DNA of 64,000 nt, from the NCBI GenBank assembly GCA_035772405.1, contig JAYKKM010000142.1, forward strand, positions 1,570,001 through 1,634,000, given 5' to 3'. The DNA is from Chrysogorgia sp. JL179-B06. Its lineage: Eukaryota; Cnidaria; Anthozoa; Scleralcyonacea; Chrysogorgiidae. The stretch's first letter is position 1, and each line of letters opens with the position of its first letter. Made by a program: the position numbers and the translations under genes. Positions 54,320-63,583 of this stretch are shown in pieces. The notes under the pieces were generated by a model. It was not told where the DNA came from. It worked only from the letters and a program-made list of their open reading frames with translations, and searched no databases.

Positions 54320-55715
54320 TTAAGGGGAGGGTTAACGTGAAATTGGCATAAATCACTGTTATGTTTTCATCATTAGCCCAGCTGTTCCTTCAAAACTATG
54401 GCAAACTATACATCACCAGATAGCTTATGAACCAAAGATTCATATTAGATCGATTTTGAGTTTGCACATAGCGTTGCTATTGGTAACCTGGCTATCAAAC
54501 AGACCGCATGCTGTGAATTACCTACATGGAGTTGAGAAAATATATCTTGTTATAGGATACAGAGTCTTATGTTATATATTGAAATTCATTAGTATATACA
54601 ATAATGGTGGGGTTGAGTTGGGGGTTTTGCAATATTTCAAAAACTGCAGTGTCTAGACCGATCTAAAAATCATAACATCAATCATTGTTCAATATTTTTA
54701 ATATCTTTTAACCAAAACAAAATATGACAAAATCCTCAGCTCATCCCCAATAACTCATTTATTTCTACAACTCCTGAAAATTTCAAATTAATTGATCAAA
54801 TGGTTCTTGAGATATCTTTTGAGTATAAAAGGTGCGATCAGAGAAAAACAACTTTAAAGTTCATAGTGATTAAACGAAGCTGAAATTATGGTAGAAATTT
54901 GTTTTCATGTCATCATTTGTTTTCATTTCAGTCACAGTTATTCGTTGAAACCTCCAGCTTCATAAGTGATCCCTCTGCTTCTCTTAGGTCTTCCTCTCTT
55001 TGAACACGAAGAAGCTGAGCAGTCATTGGCCGTCTCTTTTCATTCTCTGTGGTCCTTAAATCCGCTTGTTCGACTCGATTTTCAAATACTATATATAGCG
55101 ATACTGATCAAAAGCATCGCATTTAATCATGCACTCAATACTGATTTACCATTCCACGAGATTTCTGAAAGCCCTGTTCGTCTCTTGTATATTGACAAAG
55201 TTAAAACAACTTCGTAAACTTCGTATTATGCGTTGGAAAATGAGCCTTTTCCATCTACCAGTTATGTAAGCGGAATCCATTGACCATGCTCATAATCAGA
55301 GAATGAGATTCCCAGGAGGGGCACGACCTGCTTTTCAATTGCCATTACGATATCCTAGTGCATTGTGGGATATATTTGGAAAATTGGACAGCACCCAGCC
55401 AACCATCCACAAAACAGTAAAATTAGCAAGTCACCAAATACTAGAGCCAGCCATACTTCAATACATCTATTTCACATATATGAAGTCAAATTTACACATT
55501 TTTACGACAGTGTCTCCAACGAACAGGAAAAGACGACACGAATCGCGCAGTACATATATCACACAGTTCTTCGTGTGAAAAGGATCGGGATCACGAGACT
55601 TTATGATGTCTTTACCCAGCTGGTTACATAGTTACTGTAAGTCCTCTCAGGCTATTACACAACAGAAACGTACAAAATACGTCCTGCCACGAGAAGCCAT
55701 TACGCTCTAGTGACC
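54320..55715. other. Non-coding or unrecognised
   Basis: Frames of 66-91 codons occur at 54456, 54966, 55303 and 55365, overlapping one another without any domain. The BEL 5' LTR would be expected here but no copy of the TGTTAGATATTTT LTR start is visible. Confidence 0.4.
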
Positions 55716-55725
55716 AAACAACAAC

Positions 55726-56350
55726 GGCCGTTGTGAAAACTTGGAACGGCGGAATATCACGTAATTTTCATGAATAATATAATGAAAATCCTTGACAAGC
55801 AGTATTCTCGTTCATTGCTTTTGGCTAATTCTTGCCTCGTGTGTAATATGGACAATTCTAATCATGGTAAGTGAAGAAAAGCACAAAACAAATCCTTCTT
55901 CGTCTTGTATAATTATGACACGTTCTAGATAATTAGATTTTAATGTTTATGCTTGAGTAGGTTTTGCGAAATATTTGTGAGTTGTTGGTTTATTTCAAGT
56001 ACCTGCAACGTAATTTTAATTTTTACACAACTTGTTCCCCAGAGCCTGCGGTTCTTTTGGACAGTGGCAAGGCTCTAATGCGTATCTGCATCAGATACGG
56101 CAGGGACGTAGGAGCCAGAACTTACAGTAATCAATTTTAAAGATGGTTTTCCAAGGGGGAAAACTTCGTCCTGTGTTACCACATTTTTCCCTATTTTTTG
56201 CACGCACTTTGTATAAAAACAATTACGATGACCGCAGATTTGCCAAACTAGCAAAGTTGACCATGATAATTTTTCTGCGTGGATTTTGATTAGATTCCCA
56301 ATTCATAAATATTCCGGCATATTCCGCCGTTCCGGGTTTTCACAACGGCC
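55726..56350. mobile_element. MULE-like MITE, 10-bp duplication AAACAACAAC
   Basis: Ends GGCCGTTGTG and CACAACGGCC, with pairing resuming at GGAACGGCGGAATAT / ATATTCCGCCGTTCC. AAACAACAAC occurs immediately on both sides (55716-55725 and 56351-56360). A 9-11-bp duplication fits the Mutator superfamily. Inside, ATGGACAATTCTAATCATG/GTAAGT and a later TTCCCCAG could form a tiny two-exon frame; I give it little weight. Confidence 0.85.
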
Positions 56351-56588
56351 AAACAACAACATCGTTCCCAGTACTTTTCCCACGCAGTTTATCTAAACAT
56401 TGAGGAAATCAAGGGGAAAACTGGGTTTTTTCGAACGCTTCACAAATTTAATGCAATAGAGATAATTAAGTAGGCTTCAAAGATTCTAATTCTTCAAAAA
56501 AAAAGAAAATTACCATCAGTAGTGATACCCCCATCGGGAGTTCAAAGGGATGCCGCCTCATTAGATATTCAACTTATTATTTATGCAT

Positions 56589-56765
56589 ACGTCATCGTTC
56601 TCAGGCTCCTTTGGGACCCTGTAACCCTAATCATTAGTATTAAGATTACGTCATCGTTCTCAGGCTCCTTTGGGACCCTCTAACCCTAATCATTAGTATT
56701 CAGATTACGTCATCGTTCTCGGGCTCCTTTAGGACCCTCTAACCCTAGTCTCATTACGTCATGAC
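56589..56765. repeat. ~59-bp subterminal tandem repeat, three copies
   Basis: ACGTCATCGTTCTCAGGCTC with CTTTGGGACCCT and AACCCTAATCATTAGTATT occurs at about 56589, 56648 and 56707. Related single-copy sequence is present near the palindrome centre of the first Polinton (22330-22480 and mirror). Confidence 0.8.
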
Positions 56766-57319
56766 TTCTCGTCTTCCAGGGGGAGCCTTAACCCTAATTA
56801 TTTATTCAGATACGTCATTAAACCTTCAGGATCGTGTACCTGTAGGACCTGTCATTATCCTTTTAAACCCCAACCGATTCCATTACGTCATTTAGGCAAT
56901 TCCGATTAGCCGCCGACTCCTTCCGAACGTGATTTCCGAAGGCATTACGTCATTATCAAAAGGTAGCTCATTGCTTTTAATAATATAAGAAACGCCTTTG
57001 CATCTATACACTTCGCCTCGCTACGGCAGTGTGAATGTGGGACAGTAGGCAATCCGAAAGCAGCGCATGCGCACAATCAATCTTGGCTAAATACTATAAT
57101 TTAGAATGAACTAACGAGATGCTGAAGAAACATTTTATACTTTCATACTAGCGCGTGTCTTAACCAACAGAGGTTTATACGATAGCCTTTTACGTTCAAA
57201 TATCCTTTAGTACTTCAACAAATCTACGAACCATGTTACGAAACAGCGTGGACTGTACGATAACTTAAAAGATCAATTCTGCCGAATAATCTGAATATGA
57301 TTTAGCAAGAGATGAATGT

Positions 57320-57552
57320 CAATAACTTTGACCGTATTATTGCCTATTTACCTTTAATTCTTAAAGTATATAAGCGAATCATGTAACGAAGAAACGATCA
57401 AAGAAATTGTAAGAAGAACGATCACCGATTTTAGATGGATTGACTTATCTAGATACAGGCGTAATAATTATTTAACATATGAATATTATAATAGCTATTG
57501 TGGTGATTACCTAGAAGAACTTTACAAAGTTCATCATGCCTCTGGTGTATAA
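57320..57552 (+). pseudogene. Broken reading frame of unknown protein
   Basis: Sequence MNVNNFDRIIAYLPLILKVY followed, after a shift near 57385, by ETIKEIVRRTITDFRWIDLS and YNSYCGDYLEELYKVHHAS stays open for ~75 codons and looks protein-like. A second helical run (SLDKEIGFGKLFEERQ, ~57560-57640) may belong to it. It lies between the putative terminus and the inverted integrase copy. No family recognised. Confidence 0.3.
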
Positions 57553-57709
57553 AGTAAGCGATTCCTTGGATAAAGAGATAGGCTTCGGCAAGCTATTCGA
57601 AGAACGACAAACGATTTCAAACGTATTGATTTGCCTGTAAGCGAAATAAAACTTTATCAAAATTGCTTATCTACGGTAGATGCAATCGAAACAAATGTTT
57701 AACACGTTT

Positions 57710-58564
57710 AACTATATATCGGTTTGGTTTATGTGGCTGACTTCACTAATGTTGTCATGCATTTTGTTAGGTTGCTAAGACTGATACATTTGAATAATTT
57801 TGACTAAGAGCACATGTTACAGACAAAGAAACGGTCATTAAGAGGTCGTTAGTGTCACAACTCACATTTATTTTGAATATTTAATAAAATCTGAACATTT
57901 GCTGAGCATATATAATTTTGTATTCTAATTTAATATGTAATAAATTATGTTTGCAATTATACCGTGTCGTTTACTTCTCTTTATTCATTCATCTCTAACC
58001 TTTGTCGCGTGAACATAACTTGCTGTGGAGGTTTACCACAAATAGCCCTTCGTAATATTTTTAGACGTATCCGCTGTGTTTCGGCCTGTTGTGGTGGCAA
58101 GATTGTGATTCAGCAATCAGAATTAGATGGTAGAACAGTACCTTCACGACCTGTACTACAACCCAGAAAGTCCGGCAAGTTTTGGCGGCGTCGATGCTGT
58201 TTACCGAGTCGTAAAAAATGATGAGAAATTTAAATTATCACGAAATAAGATAAAAACCTGGTTAAAACAACAAGACACCTATACTTTACATAAACCAGTG
58301 CGACATCGTTTTAAAAGAAATAGAGTTATTGTCGGAGCAATAGACGAAGAATGGGAGGCAGATTTCGTCATTATGGATTCGTTGAGTAAAGCAAACAATG
58401 GCTATAAATACATTTTAACTGTCATTGATGTCTTATCTAAATATGCGTGGTAGAACCGCTGAAAACAAAATCCGGAGAAAATCTGATTAAAGCCTTTAAG
58501 AAGATATGTAAGAAAGGCAGACGTCCCGAGAAACTTCATACCGATAAAGGAACTGAATTTACCA
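57710..58564. repeat. Left arm of the long inverted repeat of Polinton 2
   Basis: From AACTATATATCGGTTTGG to the integrase TTTACCAA, the segment recurs in inverse at about 63147-64000 with ~1% differences. The repeat continues past the window edge on the right, so its full length is unknown. Confidence 0.9.
58127..58564 (+). pseudogene. Integrase 5' half, inverted-repeat copy
   Basis: It matches the first ~146 codons of the integrase at 63583-62529 (MVEQYLHDLYYNPESPASFG ... KLHTDKGTEFTN). One G is missing near 58450, so the frame stops at TGG-TAG. The sequence ends abruptly after the second Asp motif (TDKGTEF), where the minisatellite begins. It cannot make a catalytic protein: the Glu motif is absent. 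Confidence 0.92.
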
Positions 58565-60062
58565 ATTGCTTGGGGTGTTTGGGGGTGCATTTGGTGTTTC
58601 CAGGGTATTTGGGGGGTGCATTCGGGGTGTTCGTAAGGAGATGGGGCGCTTGGGGTGTTTGGGGGTGCATTTGGTGTTTCCGGGATATTTGGGGGGGGGG
58701 TGCATTCGGGGTGTTCGTAAGGAGATGGGGCGCTTGGGGTGTTTCGGGGGTGTATTTGGTGTTTCCGGGGCATTTGGGGGTGCATTCGGGGTGTTCGTAA
58801 GGAGATGGGGCGTTTGGGGGTGCATTTGGTGTTTCCGGGGTATTTGGGGGGTGCATTCGGGGTGTTCGTAAGGAGATGGGGCGCTTGGGGTGTTTCGGGG
58901 GTGTATTTGGTGTTTCCGGGGCATTTGGGGGTGCATTCGGGGTGTTCGTAAGGAGATGGGGCGCTTGGGGTGTTTCGGGGGTGTATTTGGTGTTTCGGGG
59001 GTGTATTTGGTGTTTCCGGTGTATTTGGGGGTGCATTCGGGGTGTTCGTAAGGAGATGGGGCGCTTGGGGTGTTTGGGGGTGCATTTGGTGTTTCCGGGG
59101 TATTTGGGGGGTGCATTCGGGGTGTTCGTAAGGAGATGGGGCGCTTGGGGTGTTTCGAGGGTGTATTTGGTGTTTCCGGGGCATTTGGGGGTGCATTCGG
59201 GGTGTTCGTAAGGAGATGGGGCGCTTGGGGTGTTTGGGGTGCATTTGGTGTTTCCGGGGTATATTTGGGGGGTGCATTCGGGGTGTTCGTAAGGAGATGG
59301 GGCGCTTGGGGTGTTTCGGGGGTGTATTTGGTGTTTCCGGGGCATTTGGGGGTGTATTCGGGGTGTTCGTAAGGAGATGGGGCGTTTGGGGTATTTGCGG
59401 GGGTGCATTTGGTGTTTCCGGGGTATTTGCGGGGTGCATTCGGTAAATTGTTAAAAGTGAATTTAATTACAATTATAAAAAAGAATACATCAGTTGTTAT
59501 TGTCGTACTGTTTTCACACTCTCTAACTATTTACACTAAGTTTCTATAATTATATAACACATGATAACTCTAAGCAAAGACGCTTGCGTACACACCAAGT
59601 TGCAAGTTTCATAAAGTAAATTCAAACTGTTAAAATTGTTGTTGTTTTTTTTTTGGTATTTTTTTTCTTTCTGCGTACTGGCAAATAAAGTTTCATTTGG
59701 GGTGTTCGTAAGGAGATGGGGCGCTTGGGGTGTTTGGGGGTGCATTTGTTGTTTCCGGGGTATTTGGGGGTTGAATTAGGGGTGTTCGTAAGGAGATGGG
59801 GTGTTTAGGGTATTTGCGGGGTGCATTTGGTGTTTCCGGGGTATTTGGGGAGGGGGGTGCATTCGGGGTGTTCGTAAGGAGATGGGGTGTTTGGGGGTGT
59901 ATTTGGTGTTTCCGAGGTATTTGGGGTGCATTTGTGTTTCCGGGGTATTTGCGGGGTGCTTTCGGGGTGTTCGTAGGGAGATGCGGGCGTTTTGGGTATT
60001 TGCGGGGTGCTTTAGATTGTGCGTTGGGGGCGTTTGGGGTGTTGGGGTATTTTCGGGGTGAT
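58565..60062. repeat. G-rich minisatellite (~80-bp unit, ~14 copies)
   Basis: The word TTCGTAAGGAGATGGGG recurs about every 71-98 bp from 58630 to 59370 and again from 59705 to 59968, alternating with GGTGTTTCCGGGG and TTTGGGGGTGCATT. A 247-bp AT-rich island (59446-59692) splits the array. Many G4-G8 runs give strong G-quadruplex potential on the plus strand. The long frames through it on both strands are a consequence of its lack of stops. Confidence 0.92.
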
Positions 60063-60137
60063 CAGATTAGGTATCCTATAAAATTAAAATAATTGAGAAA
60101 ATAGTTTCATTTCATGTTCAGTCGTGAGTCAGAGAAC

Positions 60138-61052
60138 ATGTCTCATCAGTGTGGTATATGTGGAAAGACTTTGTCAAGAAAAGAACACCTTCGCCGCCAT
60201 ACCGTTCATGGTAAAAAGATCTCCTCTCAACCAATCTCTTCCGTTGGTTTATTCGTCGCATCAAGTAATAGCGCTAACCATAAGAAAGTATTTCATTCTG
60301 AAGTCACAGACAAGCAACCGGATATGGCTTCCTACGATAGAAGAACGACACATCTCCCGTTTACTAGTGCTGTATCAGCTGTATCAAACTCACTAAACTC
60401 AAACCAAAGCCGAACGTATTCCATTCAGTTAACACACCCGTTTGGACTTATGGTCTCTGGAGGAACCAAGACAGGAAAAACAACGTTTGTCAAAACATTG
60501 TTAGCGAACGCTCAAGTGATGATCGATCCTCCACCTGAAAATATTGTTTACTTTTATTCCGAATATCAGGAATCCTTTGCTCAAATAGAGACCCTAGTTT
60601 CCGGTATTCAGTTTGTTCTAGGTTTACCTGATTCCATGTTGGATTCTATTAACCCCAAGATAAGGAATTTATTTATCATTGACGACATGATGGGGGAAAA
60701 GGATGCTATCATTGCTAAATTATTTACGAAAAAGTCGCATCATGGAAACCTTAGTGTCATCTATATCGTACAGAATATGTTTCATCAAAGCAAAGATCAT
60801 CGAACTATATCTCTTAACGCCAGTTATCTGGTTCTAACTAAGAACGTCCGTGATGCCAGCCAAATGATCCACCTAGCCAAACAGTTGTACCCAAGCAATA
60901 CCAAATTTTTTCAGCAAGCTTACCAGATGGCAACAAAAGAGCCGTATTCTTACATATTTGTTGACCTAACACCAACATGTCCCGATGAAATACGACTTCG
61001 ATCCGGAATCTTCCCGACAGACACTCATTACGTCTACCAACCTCGCGTATAA
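60138..61052 (+). CDS. Zinc-finger-fused packaging ATPase of Polinton 2
   Basis: The frame opens with a C2H2 finger (CGICGKTLSRKEHLRRHTVH) at residues ~5-24, then a linker, then an A32-like ATPase with Walker A SGGTKTGKTT (~residue 115) and Walker B NLFIIDDMMG (~178-187), and a polar YIVQN further on. An upstream in-frame ATG (60114) exists; I prefer 60138 because it starts right before the finger. It would drive genome packaging; the finger may contribute DNA binding. The protein differs strongly from the 197-aa ATPase at 27597 and has no TAAATG at its start. The frame is intact. Confidence 0.85.
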   Translation: MSHQCGICGKTLSRKEHLRRHTVHGKKISSQPISSVGLFVASSNSANHKKVFHSEVTDKQPDMASYDRRTTHLPFTSAVSAVSNSLNSNQSRTYSIQLTHPFGLMVSGGTKTGKTTFVKTLLANAQVMIDPPPENIVYFYSEYQESFAQIETLVSGIQFVLGLPDSMLDSINPKIRNLFIIDDMMGEKDAIIAKLFTKKSHHGNLSVIYIVQNMFHQSKDHRTISLNASYLVLTKNVRDASQMIHLAKQLYPSNTKFFQQAYQMATKEPYSYIFVDLTPTCPDEIRLRSGIFPTDTHYVYQPRV

Positions 61053-61087
61053 AAACATAGTGCTGTCAAAGGTGTATTCATTTGAGG

Positions 61088-61450
61088 ATGTCCCGCCGTG
61101 TGAGAAGGAACCACGATGTTTTAAAAGTATTGGCAAAGTGTAAACCTTCTATACGAAAAGGGATCATAAAAGCTGCAGATACAGATTTATTGGAAGCCAT
61201 AACCGAGTGCCTATTGAACATTTGCCGTGAAACGATTAAAATTAGTCCAAAAACGTATAAAAAGCTTACACCATACTCAGATCACATTGAGGCTGTTGCT
61301 GATAAGAGAAACCCGATCACGAAAAGAAGGAGGGTTATTATACAAAACGGAGACGGATTCTTACCTTTTCTACTCGCTCCTGTCTTAGAACAATTGGCGA
61401 GCCCTTGCGTTTGCGACCGCCTCCTGATTGGTTACTCATCAGTTGTTTAG
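61088..61450 (+). CDS. Small basic Polinton protein of unknown function
   Basis: About 120 codons from ATG 61088. A helical basic N-terminus (RRVRRNHDVLKVLAKCKPS), then KAADTDLLEAITECLLNICR, SPKTYKKLTPYSDHIEAVA and a hydrophobic FLPFLLAPVLEQLAS. The pattern (KPxhRKxIIKxAD..hh..I.EC..N, later K..L..Y) recurs in small Polinton ORFs of unknown role. The last ~20 residues run into the convergent gene, so the true end is uncertain. Confidence 0.6.
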   Translation: MSRRVRRNHDVLKVLAKCKPSIRKGIIKAADTDLLEAITECLLNICRETIKISPKTYKKLTPYSDHIEAVADKRNPITKRRRVIIQNGDGFLPFLLAPVLEQLASPCVCDRLLIGYSSVV

Positions 61451-61754
61451 CACCCTGCCGAGCTATATCTTTGACGACTGCGACACCACGACCTTTGACA
61501 GCTTGCTTCACACTTTTCCCGGCCAGAACATCTTGACCGACATCTGTCGCCACTTGCAGAGCTCTCTTTCCAATCGCTTGTACTCCTCGTTTTACCAGAG
61601 GTATTGCATATCGGGCAATACTTTTAAAGAAACTTCCAATACCGTAGCCTCTTTGAATCCGTGCACCTCTAAAACCAGATAGACTTCCACCTCGTTGTCC
61701 TCGTAAATAATATTGTTGAAACTGCTTTGCATCTGGAACGATTCTAGCTCTCAT
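61338..61754 (-). CDS. Basic Gly-rich Polinton protein, possible core or membrane-active virion protein
   Basis: The 138-codon protein has QQYYLRGQRGGSLSGFRGAR near the N-terminus, then GYGIGSFFKSIARYAIPLVK (amphipathic/hydrophobic) and a basic helical tail with KRGVQAIGKRALQVA. It is rich in Gly, Arg and Lys. Comparable proteins in Polinton-like genomes have been compared with adenovirus core or lytic minor proteins; that is inference. It overlaps the convergent gene at 61088-61450 by 113 bp. Confidence 0.55.
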   Translation of the reverse strand: MRARIVPDAKQFQQYYLRGQRGGSLSGFRGARIQRGYGIGSFFKSIARYAIPLVKRGVQAIGKRALQVATDVGQDVLAGKSVKQAVKGRGVAVVKDIARQGAKQLMSNQSGGGRKRKGSPIVLRQERVEKVRIRLRFV

Positions 61755-61756
61755 CT

Positions 61757-62479
61757 TTAAATAAAATACGGTGATCTGCTCTGTTTAAAGTGAAGTGCCA
61801 CGATGGACTTCCCGAAACCAAATGACACGTTTTCGTTTTTGTCGTCCCTTATATCTATTTCGATCATCTCGAATGATTTCACCTTCAGGGGGACGTATTG
61901 TAAGTTGCGAAAACTAACGTTAACATTTCCCCCGTATTTTCCTTTCGTATTCACAATTCGTAGAAGAGGCACTTTGACGTCGCGACAAATTGTGCATCCA
62001 CCACATTTGTGTAGAGGTAAATAGATGCAAAACCAGCGTTTACATCTGCTACGTATCCTGCTGGAATCCTAAAGCCGTTGCGATATCACCCGAGAACCAT
62101 ACCATTGCGCCTTTTTTCACATCGATTATCACTTTGAGCGTATTTTTATTATATGTAAACTTGATCTTTGCTTGTCCTTCTTTCGTCATGCAATGGTTTA
62201 AATCTTTAACCAGGTTTGTAACACTGTTGTATTGTGTGCCTTGAATGATGCCCACTTCATCTGGACCTGTGCCAATGATGTTGTAGAGAAAGGTTTGCTG
62301 ATTGCCTTCGCGTATCGTGCTCCATGTATGAGGATAATTAAACTCGGAAAGGGCTACTCCCAGTCCCCTGTCAGCTCTAACGTTTCGGCTAGCTTCACTT
62401 TAAAATTCGCTACCGTATTATCAGGGAAATATTTCATAGAACTATTACTTGGGAGCGTCAGATAAAACTGTGTTGCCAT
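61757..62479 (-). pseudogene. Penton-like minor capsid protein of Polinton 2, frameshifted
   Basis: From ATG 62479 it starts MATQFYLTLPSNSSMKYFPD, then FKVKLAETLELTGDW, a typical Polinton minor-capsid start. A 1-base lesion near 62362 moves the next part (LSEFNYPHTW ... GPDEVGIIQGTQYNSVTNLV) to another frame, and another near 62055 (ATALGF) changes frame again. The C-terminal part (PLLRIVNTKGKYGGN, LQYVPLKVKSFEMIEIDIRD) is at 61972-61757. The start follows CATCGAG, not TAAATG. It would occupy the capsid vertices when intact. Confidence 0.8.
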
Positions 62480-62528
62480 CTCGATGAGTAAGACACAAAT
62501 GAACACAAGTTATAAGATTCACACACTT

Positions 62529-63583
62529 TTATTTCGAAATATGTTTCACATTATCAGCCGGTACCCAAGAATTAAAATCATTTGAGTAACCTAACCATTT
62601 TACAAGATATTCTTTGTGTTTACCACGCATGCGAGACTTAATCACATTTTCTACTCTAAAAAAGTCAGTGTCTTTCTTGATAATGCTTTGCAACTCTTGT
62701 TCGTAAAATGTTCCCTCTATCTCCTCGTCGTGATAATCAGAGATTTTATACACAGGTGGTCTTCTAGGTATACGCTTCGTTATGGTGAAAACTTCCTCGG
62801 TCCAACTGGGTAAGTAGCCTTTCTTGAATGTTCGTCTGGCTTTGCTGATTCGCACTTGATCGCCCACGTTAAATTTATACTTGATGGGCGCCACACGACG
62901 CTTTCATTCTCGTGATTCACATCAACCGGTTTCATTCCAATACTGCGATGTCGCGAATGGTTGTAGGAATACACCAGTTTTTGTAGCACATCCATATACT
63001 TTAGCGTATTCTTAGCTGTAAAGTATTTCCACATCTTTCCCTTGAGCGTTCGATTAAATCGTTCCACAATAGATGCTTTCGTATCATTATGCGTGGTGAA
63101 AAACGTTATGTTGTAATCTTTCAAAAGCTTCTGAAATGGTCTGTTGGTAAATTCAGTTCCTTTATCGGTATGAAGTTTCTCGGGACGTCTGCCTTTCTTA
63201 CATATCTTCTCAAAGGCTTTAATCAGATTTTCTCCGGATTTTGTTTTCAGCGGTTCTACCCACGCATATTTAGATAAGACATCAATGACAGTTAAAATGT
63301 ATTTATAGCCATTGTTTGCTTTACTCAACGAATCCATAATGACCAAATCTGCCTCCCATTCTTCGTCTATTGCTCCGACAATAACTCTATTTCTTTTAAA
63401 ACGATGTCGCACTGGTTTATGTAAAGTATAGGTGTCTTGTTGTTTTAACCAGGTTTTTATCTTATTTCGTGATAATTTAAATTTCTCATCATATTTTACG
63501 ACTCGGTAAACAGCATCGACGCCGCCAAAACTTGCCGGACTTTCTGGGTTGTAGTACAGGTCGTGAAGGTACTGTTCTACCAT
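62529..63583 (-). pseudogene. Polinton 2 integrase with chromodomain, one frameshift
   Basis: The catalytic core is complete: first Asp in EADLVIMDSL, second in HTDKGTEF, Glu in IVERFNRTLK. A one-base lesion near 62890 moves the SH3-like segment (VGDQVRISKA) and chromodomain (FRVENVIKSRMRGKHKEYLV with WLGY and WVPADN) to another frame (62894-62529). Relative to the integrase at 32147-33265 it shares order and motifs but is clearly divergent. Its 5' half is duplicated in inverse at 58127-58564. The start follows CAGAATTAG, no TAAATG. Confidence 0.88.

Noticed and set aside
55836..56140. Two-exon host gene starting ATGGACAATTCTAATC.
   Set aside because: It lies wholly inside a MULE-like MITE with a perfect duplication; the frame is short and shows no known domain. 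Kept only as a low-interest note.
58402..59439. Long open frames on both strands (290-345 codons, Pro/Thr- or Gly/Val-rich).
   Set aside because: They run through the G-rich minisatellite in several frames at once. Openness follows from the repeat lacking stop triplets, and the translations are just the repeat unit.
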